DNA of 64,000 nt from Stichopus chloronotus (GCA_021234535.1 CM037849.1:15224571-15288570), one strand, 5' to 3'. Shown: positions 50,032 to 62,699, numbered from the stretch's first letter. The notes: generated by a model not told the origin, from the letters alone. Made by a program: numbers and translations.

Positions 50032-50254
50032 GATATGGGTCACCTGCAAACCTCATTATCAAATGACAAAGACCTGGAGATATTCATTGGGATGGTGTCC
50101 AACCCCATGTACTGCGACCCCAGCACTTTGAAAGGAACAGTAGACAAGTATAAAGGACTACCCTACAGCGTGGTCTTTGTCCCGCCTTCCTATAAGATTA
50201 GGAAAGATCGCTTTTTTTTTTCATCAGGCGATGCACATTGTGCAAAAAGATATT
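50032..50254 (+). CDS. Unrecognised coding-like frame in DEPTOR intron 1
   Basis: An open frame of about 75 codons in a locally GC-richer patch reads, in part, DLEIFIGMVSNPMYCDPS and YSVVFVPPSYKIRKDR. The other frames of the patch are broken. No flanking splice acceptor is convincing and I know no family with this sequence. It could be an alternative exon, a retrocopy fragment or a transposon remnant. Confidence 0.25.
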
Positions 50255-53200
50255 AAATGATTTGAGTGCACATGAATAAGAAATAATGTAACTTTCAGGT
50301 TTCAACAAACTTTAAAGTGTCCAACTCACTCCACTTTTGTAAATACAGTTTAATTTGTATTGCTTTCCACCATATTGCAACACATTTAGTGTATATTGTT
50401 TGGTTGACTCAAAATGTTAATATGTTGTGTTTGGAACTTTAGAAGACATTGTTAATTTCTTAACTGCTTTCTCTTTCACAATGTTGCACTGCATCACAGG
50501 AGATCTGTGATGCCACACCAAACCGTCCCTAGGAATCTATAGTTGTGGAAGTTAGTTAACATTATTTTAAGCTTGAAACAGGAATTTCAAAATTCCCCTT
50601 GCATATGTGTCAATTCTAAGGTTTTTTTTTTATTAGTTTTTCGAATTGAAATGTCAACTTTTACATTAGTGGTGGTCCTTACTTGTAAATAGTGGGTGCT
50701 TGTATTTTTTCCTTTTCAAAAATATTTACACAAAGTATTTAAACATGAAAAGAACACCCTTACCATTTTACGACATGTTTACTGGATGTTGGCTTCTAAA
50801 GATAGTTGGTTTTTATGGATCGGTCCCTCCCCTAACATTTTTCAGACTGCAGCTCCCTACTGTAACATTTATCAGACTTATCTACAGCCTATGATCACCA
50901 ATCTGTTCTAAGGTTAAAATGTCTTCTTAACTGCTCCGCATATGTTGACATTATCAGTATGTTTATAAGCTGGCATGTCTGTGTTTACCCATGGATGGAA
51001 GCCAACAGCCAACCAAGGGCCAAATACTTTAGACTATTTTGATATTACTGCCATATTTTAACCTACAGCACAGCTGTCAGCTGAGGTGATTGTACCACGC
51101 AATGACCTTTGACTTATACCCTGTTTTTTAGCTCCATGCAAATATACTGTTTGCAAATAGGTGAACCTTTCCAGGTAAGATAAAACTTGCTGTATCATTG
51201 AGAAGGTACACTATAATATATCATATCTGATAAGGGGGGGGGAGAAAAAAATGTGTAGTACCAAGGGCTTTGAAACAGGATTGTTTTGAAAGTCAGACTT
51301 TTGACCCCATTATAGAAGTCAAAAGTCAACTATTCTCAAATTTTATTATTGCATGTACAAACACATAGCTCAGCTATTTAATACACACATGTTCATTTAT
51401 GTAACAGTTTTACTGATAGGCAGATTCACTGGTTGCTGAATTGTGTGTTTATTCTGGTGGATGAAATTTCCTCAAAAAAGTGATGTTATTTGATACCCTG
51501 GCATTGTTGAGGTACAGTATCTGACATCCAGATACAGCCTTATCTTTCCAGTCATGTACAATGTGTGTGGATATCTTAATAATTAATGTACAGGCATACT
51601 CAGTAACTACTTAGAGAGCCCACTCAGTCATGTTTAAAATGTTCAAAATTGTTTTTGTCGTTTTGGAACACCCTACGATTAGAAGTACTGTACCCTGTCC
51701 ATAACAATGATGGAAAACGTGCAGGGTCATCTTTCCTCGAAATTTCTCCCCCAGAACAGTGTGGTTACTCATTATTACAATGGACACTGTACACACAGTC
51801 TCAAAAGTTATGACCTGCATACACCACCACTGTAGCTGTCATTTTGCAGAGTGCAATTTCTGTTACAAAATCAACCAACTGGTGGAAGTGATCTTTAACC
51901 AGGTCTCCGGGCATATGTGGTGATAGCAAAGGTGTGCGCAGTTGCCACTTTTTAGGTTTCTCAATTAAATTCAAGCTATGTCACACAGTCAAGACACTCT
52001 AGCAAGCTTTATTTAAACAGAAACTGGACAAAGTCTGACAGCAATACTCCCATTTCAGTCTCTGTTTAAACTTCAATCAACGTACAGTGCCACAATCTTC
52101 AGCATTGGCAGACTTCAAGTTTCCTTCCCAGTGGCGTGGATTAATTTTATTTGTTTTTCTTCTGCAGTTTGCTCTCTCTTTTTTTTTTTTTTTTATCACT
52201 TCGTCTAGCTGGGGCAACGCATCATGCCAAAGTACCGTACGTACGTAGGTGACCAGCGGTTTGCTTTGTTCGATTGTTTCTTGAACCTTTTGAGTGTATC
52301 GCTGTTGTCAGTGGAGATAATCGGGTCACCTCTGAGGGAAGTGACTTTGAGGAGAGTAAATTCTGTAGTACCTTCCTTTTTTTCGTAGCCACCGGAGCTG
52401 GTTATAAAGGGGGTGACTTTGATGAATGAAGGGATGCAGTCTTTGATTATCCTGTACTGGATGAGGTCTCAAGGTTTAAGTGTCAGAGAATAAGTTATCC
52501 GGTGTCGCATCTCATTTTGCTACACAAAATGGTCGAATTGCTGCACATGTGAAATATTGTGTAGCAGTTTTTGTGCATACAACATCAGGAATTTCTCTGA
52601 TTTTGTGACAAAATAACCCCCAAAACCTGAAACTGCTATGCGAATTTTGAAAATAAAATTATTCACTCAAGGAGGTTACATACCCAAGAAGTGTACATGT
52701 TATGAAGTAGATTTGATCAGACTACATAGATTTTTGGTAACATGTAATATCCTGCTTCCCCTTCCCAAGTTCCCAACCACTTCTATTGAACTTAATTTGA
52801 ACTAAATTGTGTCAAGCCCTGGAAATTTTCAACTGATAATTTTCTCCCTTTCTCACTCATAATGTTTGTAGAACATAGTCTCTGTTTTAATATCAAAAAT
52901 TTATTCTCTTCCCCCGAATGTTGCTTTCACTACATACTGTAGTTCAAACTTCATGTAAGACATCAGGAAGAAGGTGGTGGAAATTCTTTATTTGGTTCTA
53001 AAAAGGTCATTGCAGTGGAAACCTAGTGAACTCTTCCTTGGCATTTATGTGTAGCATGTGTTCGTTATGTGATTATGCAATTGCAACATCCATTCGTTAC
53101 GGTGAATTTTGCAGCCCTTTATTTGCGTGGCACAGAAGTTAAAAGCAATTAGCAAAGAGCTTCAACGTGCCCGCCCTGCGTGAAGTCCTTGTAGGAATAC

Positions 53201-53894
53201 ATCAGAAAAACAGCGTGACACAGCAAATACGACGAACTGCCGTACGAAGACAAAAGAAGAAAAAATCAGAAGAGATGAGCGAAATGCAGTGTTCCTTTTG
53301 GCAGTAATTAACACAGGTTGACCACTCCTAAGTTACGGGAGTTATGCAATCCATGCAACTTTGTTAATGAGATGTTCATGGAAATTAAATTATGACCGGA
53401 ATTGCACTGGTTGTAGTGACTGACTCAAGGTATCTTGGTTTAACTTATAACTCGACTGTCTCACTATCGACCATATCAGCCATTTTAAAGAATTTGCTAG
53501 ACAAGTTAAAAAAAAAATGAAATGAAATACTAAAGACTTTGTCATGCTTTAATTTTGGATGAAAGTTTAATTTGAGAACAGAGTCAATACAAATATGTGA
53601 AAATATTTTTCCAACATTGCACATGTATGGTTCTGTAAGAGAGGTGCAGACATTCTGTGTCAGGTCAGTGCTGACACCTTATTTCGCATGTACGTTTCAC
53701 AGTCAAATTGCACACTGAGTGGTGCATGTGTACAGTAGGTGACCGAGACATTCCGGATCTACGGGATTTTAGGTCATCCAATTCAGGCACTATTCTGAAA
53801 GAAGTCATGATAGAAAAGGCACACTCATCAGCTACAAAAGACGAATCCCTTTTTTTTTTATGTCCATTACATAATTTGAAGGATTCGGGTTTTT

Positions 53895-53967
53895 GATTCC
53901 TTGCCGAAGGCCGAAGGAATCTATGCGATGGTGATGTCGTGTGTGTGTGTGCGTGTGTGTGTGCGAC
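53895..53967 (+). repeat. Inverted-repeat leader plus (GT)n microsatellite
   Basis: GATTCCTT (53895-53902) and its exact complement AAGGAATC (53914-53921) flank GCCGAAGGCCG, forming a hairpin-capable end. A GT/GC-alternating microsatellite follows at 53938-53965 and leads directly into the 145-bp array. This order looks like the 5' end of one composite repeat element. Confidence 0.75.
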
Positions 53968-54415
53968 GCTGCTTGTAAACACGATATCTAAAGAAGGGTA
54001 ACCATGAATGATCTCATACTTGGTGTGTTGGTTGGTCATAGTGAGTAGATGATCCCTATTGTTTTTGGTGGAGGTCAAAGGTCATTTGAGGTCACCAGAG
54101 GTCAAAATGTGACAACCTTGTAAACACAATATCTCAAGAATGGTAACTGTGACTGATGTCATACAAGGTGTGTTGGTTGGTCATATTGAGTAGATGATCC
54201 CTATTGTTTGTGGTGGAGGTCAAAGGTCATTTCAGGTCACCAGAGGTCAAATGGTAAAAACCTCGTAAACACATTATCTCTAGAAGGGTAACTGTGACTG
54301 ATGTCATACGTGGTGTGTTGGTTGGTCATATTGAGTAGATGATTCTTATTGTTTTTGGGTGGAGATCAAAGGTCATTCGAAGTCATGAGAGGTCAAACTG
54401 CTCTCAAACTTGTCA
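53968..54415 (+). repeat. Tandem array of 145-bp units with DR1/DR4 nuclear-receptor half-sites
   Basis: Three head-to-tail units of 145-146 bp. Each begins CTTGTAAACAC.ATATCT, continues GTGTGTTGGTTGGTCAT and TGAGTAGATGATCC, and ends in a cluster of four hexamers. In unit 1 AGGTCA occurs at 54072, 54079, 54089 and 54099, giving spacers of 1, 4 and 4 bases. Unit 2 has them at 54217, 54224, 54234 and 54244 with identical spacing. Unit 3 keeps the spacing at 54363, 54370, 54380 and 54390, with two hexamers mutated (AGATCA, AAGTCA). AGGTCA direct repeats with 1- or 4-base spacers are the classical targets of RXR heterodimers, HNF4 and COUP-TF (DR1) and of thyroid or LXR-type receptors (DR4). The array lies in DEPTOR intron 1. 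Confidence 0.9.
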
Positions 54416-54453
54416 TGTGGATAATTCATGTTTGTTATAATATAACCATGTTG

Positions 54454-54606
54454 CAAGGATTCACAAAGCCGTTTGGCTTTCTGGTGTTTTTCATTTTGAC
54501 ATGGCCCCTTCCCTTCTCCACTGAGTTGCTTTTGTTGGTAAGTGATTGTGTGTCTGAAAAAAGTAGATATCGGCAAGGAATCACTAAGTCATTTGACTTT
54601 CTGGTT
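54454..54606 (+). repeat. Duplicated hairpin motif, two copies 120 bp apart
   Basis: GCAAGGATTCACAAAGCC at 54453 and GCAAGGAATCACTAAGTC at 54573 are two copies of one sequence. Each is followed by a 4-base loop and a complementary arm ending CTTTCTGGT. The stems are AAAGCC/GGCTTT (54465-54480) and AAGTC/GACTT (54586-54599). One C-G pair in the first copy is T-A in the second, so the pairing is kept. Confidence 0.6.
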
Positions 54607-56338
54607 GTCATACATTTTCTGACGCACAGTAACCGGCAATCAGTGGCCCTTATGTTTAGTGAAAAATCTTTGATCAACATGACTGGCATGTCAATTGCCA
54701 TTGACTTCTGAATAAATGGAAAAAAAGAAAACGCAGCAGAGGCAATCCACACAGTGTTCTCTGCAGTGGAAAGTGAAAATTACCAACCCCCCTGAAGTAG
54801 TGACTTCCCTAGAAATAGTCCTGCCCTCCCAAACAAAAGCTCCACTTTTTCCAAAAAACATCGACTGCCATTTCAATACTGTAAGTGGAACCACTTTGCA
54901 TCATTTAACATCCAAAGTATCAAACAATTTTGGAGATGAGTATGTATACCCCACGCCGTCTCAAACCAAATTTTCCAGGGGAGCATGAGGTTGGAAGGGG
55001 AATTTTGCATTCAATGAAAAAGCATGGTTGAAATACCAATAAAAAGAAATTGATTGTCCCCTTTTTGATAGAAAAAGTGACACACACCCGAAAACGTTCA
55101 AACAAACTGAAGGGCTGAAGGTAATCTCATAAACAGGAAACTCTCCACGAGGCTGACTGTAGCTTGGGTGTCAGTTTATAGGTCTCTGTGACTGTGCACA
55201 GATCTTCTGCGAAGTTCCCAAACTGTCTTAGAAAAATACTTTAAACATTTTCGTTCAATCCTCCTTTGTGAGTGCCTCTTGGAATTGAACCTATTTTAGT
55301 TTAACAATCACGTGCATTAATTTGTCCGTGACTAATTATTCCTTTTCGTGGTGTATATATATCCTTACCCAAGATGTGCATTCCCTCTTAGCTGGTTCAA
55401 ACTTGTATGGCCTTGACAGTTACTAACTTTACATTTGATTAATTAGCCTGTGTGCATGTCTGTGTCTGTCCAGGGTACTTTATATGGTAGGCTACATGGT
55501 CTGCCATATAGTAAAGTTGAACTCTGCCATTCTATTCGATAACACTCTCACCATTAGTATTCACCCATCCTCCCATGTGACTTACTTCCTCTCCTCAAAG
55601 TTATCCATCAAGGAAAAAAACCAACAACAAATTGTTGTGAGGGTATAGAGCTCTGCATGCATGACTGACTACACCTCGTAAAAATATAAAAGAATCTGTG
55701 TAAGCTAAGCAATTTTGTCAAAAATACTCGAAAAATTGTCTGTAATACTCCTATGTTCAAAATCTGTCGTTCGTGCATACTTGGTAGGAATCCTCAACTC
55801 CTATTGGCTCATTTCAGAGTCAGGTGACTGTGCATCCTACCTGATAAAACTTGATCAATTTTAGAGTAAAATCACCAACTGGGTGAACACAATTTAAAAA
55901 TGTACATCGACGTGTTTTGTCATCTGGTACCTTACACAAATTATGATGGTACTTTGTCTATCATGCACAAACATTGTTGACGTTGTGAATCTTCAACCCC
56001 CCCCAAAAAAGAAACTATAGAAACTTTCATCCTCAGTACCATGGAAAGTTCAACCAGATGGTTGAGTGACAGTTTATTTATCCTTAGGGAGGTAGTCTTA
56101 GTCAAAACTAGGACTTAGCAGCTGATCTGTAACTTAGAACTGACTTGTTCAGGAGCAAACTTCAAAATTAGTTGCAGTTCAAAATTTTGGAATCTTCAAG
56201 GTTTACCTGTCATTGTTGCTCACTTGAAAATAATTTTGCCCATCAAATCGACGTCTGCAAAGGAACCGTAGTCACTTCGCTTTGAAGCAGCCTGACGGCC
56301 TCCAGTAACTTTCTCTCGCCTTTTCTCTCCGTCTGTAG

Positions 56339-56523
56339 ATTACTGTTCCACTCCTTGGACCAGCTTCTCATAAAGGACAGACGATACCACTTTCGCACCC
56401 ACGCCCAGTGTTTCATCGGGAAGGACGCGGTGGACTGGCTGGTCCAGTATGGTCACGCCAAGCATCGTCAAGCTGCTGTGAAGCTGATGAATGTCCTCAT
56501 GAGGCATCTGGTCATACATCAGG
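56339..56523 (+). CDS. DEPTOR-like, exon 2 (first DEP domain)
   Basis: 185 nt flanked by a CTCTCCGTCTGTAG acceptor and a CAGG|GTAAGG donor. It opens with one base that completes the Arg codon from exon 1 and ends with one base of a codon, as expected where DEP domain 1 continues IIHHV. The 61 full codons include LLIKDRRYHFRTHAQCF and GKDAVDWLVQYG, the hallmark DEP pattern (K-D-R-R, CF.G..., V.WL). The arrangement VIKDRRHHLKTYPNCF...IDWL of vertebrate DEPTOR DEP1 is the closest match I can recall, better than DEPDC1, DEPDC7, EPAC or GPR155. The exon is far more GC-rich than its surroundings. DEP domains mediate membrane and protein contacts. The second DEP domain, linker and PDZ domain are expected beyond the window. 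Confidence 0.85.
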
Positions 56524-59270
56524 GTAAGGGCCGAAGTCAATTGGAATGCAAGAATGCTTCAAAGCAAATAAGTGTAGTGACCCTTCACCAGCCATGTAGG
56601 TTCACTGCAGGATATTGAAAGATGCAGTGAATTTCATAACCAAATAGCAGTCATACAGCCCTGTGTAGCTGAAACCATGAAAAGTATCATGGCATACAGT
56701 AGCATGCAGCTGCTATGCAATACGGTAGAAACCATTCGTTATAGCGATCTATAGTAAATACTGTAGCATAGCAACGAATGCTGTACAAATATTCCATTCC
56801 TTGTAGCTATGCAACTATCACGGCATAGCCATGAACATGGTATGAACATGAATGTACCAGAAACCAAAGTGATTACTGTTGAATTGTACATTGACCATTC
56901 ATTATGTACAGCACTTTAGCCAAAAGAGCCAATATTTATGCAGGGGAAGACACAGTGTTCACACACTATGCATATGCATTAATGACCAGGAGAAACTAAG
57001 ACAGAACTAGAAGTACTTATAGTACACCAGATACGTGCATTAAGTAATGTTATTGGCACGGACACTCCTGTTCATCTACCACAAGAGCCAGTTCTGCTAA
57101 AATTATCATTTTGCTCAGATATTCTAGTCGCAGGATCAGTCACAATTAAAGGCTGTTAGTGTTAGGGTTACGTTTAGTATATGGTTAGGGATTAGGTTTG
57201 GGTCAGCAACAGTGAGGTGCAGGTGCATGGATGTGCTGTGCCTGAACGACCACCTTAAACCAATGCTCGTTGGTTGTACCATATGCGTTCTTGGTACAAG
57301 CAAGCATTAAATGCATGCACTAAGTGCACTACGTGTGACCGGTATGGGTCCATAATACAGCAATGTATGCTGAAGATATGATGTCCATTAAGTAATCAGT
57401 TAGTTGTTACCAAGGTACAAAAGAGAACATGGGTCATCAGAGCAGAAGGGACTGTCGGTGAAATAAGTTCACGGTGATCTTCAAATCAAATTGTTTAATG
57501 ACAAGGACTTGATCCATCATGTGTGAAATAATGATTTCACAATTTTTTACATTAAGTGTTAGGTGGACCCCGAATCGAAACACTGTCATTATATATATTG
57601 TAATGAAGTATCCCCAAGAGTGGCTCAAGGTCCAGATTTAACAATTTTTATTTTGCTTTTACCAGCTGTGTATCAATTGACCTTCAAATATGACAGGCCA
57701 GAAAGATCTTCAAAATAGCTGTGCACCAATATGGCTTGCGTGAGGTGCCAGATATTTACGGCTGCGGTGTTTACCTTCTTAATCTTGACTCAGCAATCTG
57801 TACAGATAACGTTTATTGTGTTTACATAATGCCTACATCTTGCCGCACCAGTCCTATTAAAGATAACATATTTGCATACGGACCGTTGCGTGTGAAGAAC
57901 ACAACTTAAAGTTACTGAACAGACAGCATTACTTCAGTTGTGAGGTTGTTTACTGAGATCCATGATATATTGTAAACTACATGTGAAACAAACATGGCTC
58001 CTCCCATGGCATATCCTCTTCCTTTGTGATAAGCTATCTGCTGTGTGGCAATGGAAACTTGTTCAAATATCAGATATCTGAAACCATCAGATATATCTAA
58101 TAGATTTATATTATTAACCTTTGAACATTCAGGGTCATACTGTAGGTACAGTTGCTGTAATCCTTAGAGGGTTGTGGATTCCATGTGATATTTCATGTGC
58201 CATATACGTGTTTAAGGCCAATTAAGCTGTTTCATGATGCAATTGTCTTATTGCAAACAGGAACCGGGAGGTACAGCAATTTTAAGGTTGCACCAGAGGC
58301 CTCAGTGTAGAGTCTGTACCAGTTGCAGAGGTTAATGACATCAATTGTATTGTGTTGTATAGCCATAAAGATGTGTGTGTATTGCTTTGTTTCTTAAATA
58401 CTCTATATTAGAGTTTCAAATACAGTACATGTCCTTGTGGTCGTAGGACTGGTATCCACCCCTGAAGGCTCTATGAATATGAGTGCACTGCCCTCCTTTA
58501 ACATATATTGTTGCATTGTACCAACACATTGCATCACAGCAATGACAAGGTTTTAGAAAGCATATTGCCTGTGAATTAAACTTACTTCACGTCCTGTCAT
58601 TCGTTCGTGGATAGTGGAGCCAAATATTACAACATTCATCTATAAACTTCACTTACAAGTACAATCAGTGCTCTGCAGTGTTCCAGCCTAGGTGCATGGT
58701 TCAATTGCGTTTTGGGCGATAAACAATTAAACCTATCGCAAGTTGACTTAAATTCACCAATTGCCTCCAAATTTTAAGTTGCGGGGTTTAACTGTGAAGA
58801 CAATCAGCATTTAACAATGACTGCATAGTTTTCTGTGTATTATAGCTGCAGGGACAGCAGATCTTTTGTAAAATTAAGGACTTAATTTAAGAAGAAGATC
58901 GTGGTATACACCTACCTTCAGTAATTGGTAATTTTATGCATGCCATTGCAATTGGAGACAAACCTGGAAATTCCATTATTTTTTTATCTTGCAGTCAAAA
59001 TGCACAGTTACATACATGTTTACACACCCAACAGGAACTGGTCTGCATGAGTCGACACACACGCCTAGTTTGTAGGTGTACACATTACGTAATTTGGTTA
59101 CATATTGCACATGCATGTAGTCTGTAACCTCCACACAGCCAGTTGCAACCTTTCATATAGCTACAGTACCTTTTAACTGCAATCATATTGTCCTATGTTA
59201 CCTGACCTGGTCAGGGCACCCAGCATACCATACAGCATACATGTGTCCATCACAATATTGTATCAGTCAT

Positions 59271-59291
59271 TTTAATTAATTAATTAATTAA
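59271..59291. repeat. (TTAA)n microsatellite
   Basis: About five perfect TTAA tetramers, a self-complementary simple repeat. Confidence 0.9.
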
Positions 59292-59659
59292 ATGGACATG
59301 TTGCCCACCTTGTGATGATTATCATGCCCACATGTCCAGTTCTGCTAGGAACTTATGGAACTTGCCACCATCATAATTAACACCCATCTACCGGTATCCT
59401 TGTAAAAGGCATGCACTGTACAATCTAGCTGTACATGGCATACATCTGCATATATACTGTAGATGCATGCATGTGGGCGTACATATTACAGTACAGTATG
59501 TGACTATGGATTCTTTTCCCAATCCCACACCTGTATACTTGTCTGCACCAACCGATCACAGTAGCTAGATTCTAGTGCATTTTCCAGGGTATGCATTTTT
59601 TTAACCACCTTTGTTTCCAATTCTGACCCAAGTACTTCAAATGCAGCTACAGTGTACAT

Positions 59660-60200
59660 CATAGCTCCCAAGCGCCGAGGTGCTCGACGATGGTCCACCT
59701 AGTTCAAACCTGTCCGTCGGCGGACCTCCGGCCGGGGATGGGTGAACGTTTGAAATCTGTTTTAAAACGAAAACTGTCTGCATACGAACTGGTAGCACTT
59801 TTTGCAAATGAGTCAAAGTGACTGGCTTGAATTTTCAAATGTCGTAAAACACCGCAGTGTGGAGATTGGTAATTCAGCGGTGTCGCGATTGGTAGTTCGT
59901 TCGCCAGTGAATTTTTGTGTTCATTTGGGATACTTTACAATTAGCTTTAATTATGTGACTCCGATGGAGAGTGAACTTTTTTTCAAATGCAGGGTTCTTA
60001 GAGATCTGGGTGCGAGGTCGGATGTTCAAATGCGAGTCAAACTGGTGAAATGGAGGTCAGATCTGCAAAATGCGGGTCACTCGGGAGTCCTGCTACATAT
60101 TGCAGACCCTTCACTTTGTGTAGCAGACGTCTCTTTTCTAAAGTCATCATTCATGTTCAGACCTGGACTTTCATCTCCCTTGATTTGTGATGGTTTGACG
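59660..60200 (+). other. CpG-dense patch with recurring AAATGCGGGTC words, unclassified
   Basis: This stretch has far more CpG than its flanks (GCGCCGAGGTGCTCGACGATGG; CCGTCGGCGGACCTCCGGCC). AAATGCAGGGTTC, AAATGCGAGTCAA and AAAATGCGGGTCAC recur at about 59985, 60028 and 60069. A plus-strand open frame of 133 codons crosses it but shows no known motif. It may be a young mobile element that has not yet lost its CpGs, or an unrecognised promoter or exon. Confidence 0.3.
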
Positions 60201-62699
60201 TAGACTGTATGTACCACATAATACCATACCATGATACCATACTCACCCTGTGGAAGATGATTAACAGTCTAGCTTTAATCCATGTTATGGACGAAACAGT
60301 CGGAATTGACTGCCTAGTCTCTGGTTTATCAGGGAACTACAAGCTACTATGTACCGTTTCTTCATCAGAGTGTAATTTAGAAAAATCTGCATTGTACTGG
60401 TATACTGGTACATTGGTAAACTGGTATACTGGTAAACTGGCTGAACAGCAAAGTTACTTTCAATGTAAGGCATAGCAGGACACAGGGCAATTGCCCCTCA
60501 GGTTGGAAACCCTATCATTTTTCAGACAAATTGTGAAACTTTGGGGGCAAATTGTTGAAATTTCTTTGGGCAGATAATCTGAATTAAATAGGAAAGGGAA
60601 AAAAAACCCAATTTGCTAGATGTACTAGTCTATTTTAGAAAGAACTCATCCTCAAACCCATACAAACATGAAAGTAAAAAGCCAATGCCACTGTGACAAT
60701 TACTTAATATTTACTTTCACGTCTTTCACATCAACTCTCACAGAGTTGGAATTAAGACATTTCATTTCTTGGGTGATAGTAGTTCTCAGAAACCCCCTCT
60801 CCTTCCCTCAAGCAAAACTATTCCTTTGTGCCTATGGTTGCTTTTGACTAGCAAATTAAGAAACTTTACCAGATCTACAGTTGTGGATATATACAATATT
60901 GGCGCGAGTATGACGTCAGCCTCCAAATTTTGTCGTCGTTTTCAAGGTTACAGTTAATGATTTTAATGTGTACTGTAATAGACCGATAATTACCCTTTCA
61001 TTTCCCGTTGTTGACGTTAATTGGTGTCACTGTAGAATGTACTGTACAGTAGATCTACCTTAATAGTTCCACACTGCATGTTGTCAGTGTGTTGTGACTG
61101 TATTACACAACCAATAAAAAGATCCATTTTTGTGCAGGTAAATATGCAGCTCACACAATCAGTGCTTTCTTTTCAGTTTGGTGTAATTTAAAACCAGTAA
61201 ACTTCTGAGTTCAATTTGTGGTCATTTTAGCTTATTTCCGGAAATTCAAGCCTACATATATGTTAAAGGGAAATGGGCAGCACTGCACCAAGATGGCACA
61301 CTGAGAAAATATGAACTTTGTTCAATCATTGTTAAATCATTGTTGAATCATTCTGTTTTTTTCTATAAACATCCGCAAACGCTTCCTCATCTCGACACAA
61401 GTTAAGAATAAGATGTTACATGAGATGCGTCATCTGTATTTTTGACAGTTTTGGTGTTCTAATCGCATGAGCAACTAATAACCGAATTCCTGTGAGGAAC
61501 CGATCATTGAAAAGAAGCAAGGCCACTGACCTTCCTTATTCTGAATTCACAAATATTTGTTTTATAAAATATAATTGTTTTCTGAAAAACAATTACCTTA
61601 TTATTGTACTTAACTTTGCACAGAAGGTAGCCTGTACTGTATCATAACAAACAATCACTAGGACAGTAATAGTTGAGAAATACAGGATTGTGGTTTTACT
61701 GTGGTCGGGTCGTGCATGAAGGCACAATACATAGGTTAGGTTGGTAGATACATTGTGCATTCTCCTCTTACAGTTATGTCCCTTTCTTTTAGACAAGGAC
61801 TTTCTCAAAAAAACAGAGGGCTATCAAACTTTGGTGTGTACGATACATGAGCAATTTTACCTCTGTAGGATATACTTGTAGCAGGTATAAATCAAGTCAA
61901 ACACATACACAAAAAAGCATGAATCTTTTTTTTCCCTACACAGCTGCGGTATTACATTTTATGCATGTATTGCTGGTAAGCAAATAGTGAATGTTTTCAT
62001 TTAGCTATATTCAGTATCAGTTGTCAATACATGCATGTAGTATGGTTACATGGTTACACCACACAATGATTGATCCAAATCTCAAATACTGTCTTCAACC
62101 TGTTCACACTTGTGTCCCAGAATCAGTGGTGGTTAAATTTGGACCTTTGAGAGGGGGGAGGGGACTGAGTCAAGATTGATTGTCTCTTTCGGGATGACCC
62201 TGTATTTGGTACAAACACAATAGTAATTGTTTTAACTGCTGCTGCCTAGTATGCATGATGAAGGGTAAAGGTGAGCTCACATTGTGGTTTCAATTGTATG
62301 GAAATTCAAAGATCGCCCTCCGCACATTGTAAGACATCACAGCAAGACTAAAGTACCTTCTGGGATAAAATTTGTCTGATGTAGGTAGTCCACCTGTCCT
62401 GGAAGTAAGTGATCTCACACTGAGCACTTACTCACAAAGTCACTATAATTGTGCACTGGGTGTCGCACACTAAAGGATATATCTCCAAATAAAATAATTT
62501 ATATAAAAGTTAAAAAATGCCAAAAAAAAAGTGAAAGGAATAGCTTTAGTGTGTAAAATATGCCTTTCTTTGGATTTGTAACAAAATTTTGATTGTTAAA
62601 TCAAAGAGCTCTGTACTTATAGTGACACTCTTTGCAGTCCTTCATATGCAGCTGCTCACATGAATGAAACCAGTTTCATGACTGCTCATTACAGTGCCG

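Larger units (their letters stand above)
46632..56338 (+). other. DEPTOR intron 1
   Basis: A 9.7 kb intron bounded by GTAGGT and CTCTCCGTCTGTAG. It holds copy B of repeat family 2, a tandem array of nuclear-receptor half-sites (53968-54415), a duplicated hairpin sequence, and unrecognised coding-like frames near 47.9-48.5 and 50.0-50.25 kb. Unlisted stretches show only AT-rich sequence. TTCGCCCC words recur loosely at 47,560-47,770. Confidence 0.65.

Noticed and set aside
53665..54078. 137-codon minus-strand frame
   Set aside because: Overlaps the GT microsatellite and the 145-bp tandem array; His/Thr-rich text is from the microsatellite.
57150..57200. TTAGGG-like words (GTTAGGGTTACG...GGTTAGGGATTAGG)
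   Set aside because: Only a few degenerate copies over 50 bp; not a convincing interstitial telomere.
61920..61975. Exon-like CTACACAG...GCTG|GTAAGC segment considered as DEPTOR exon 3
   Set aside because: The phase-matched translation (AAVLHFMHVLL) does not resemble the expected end of DEP domain 1.
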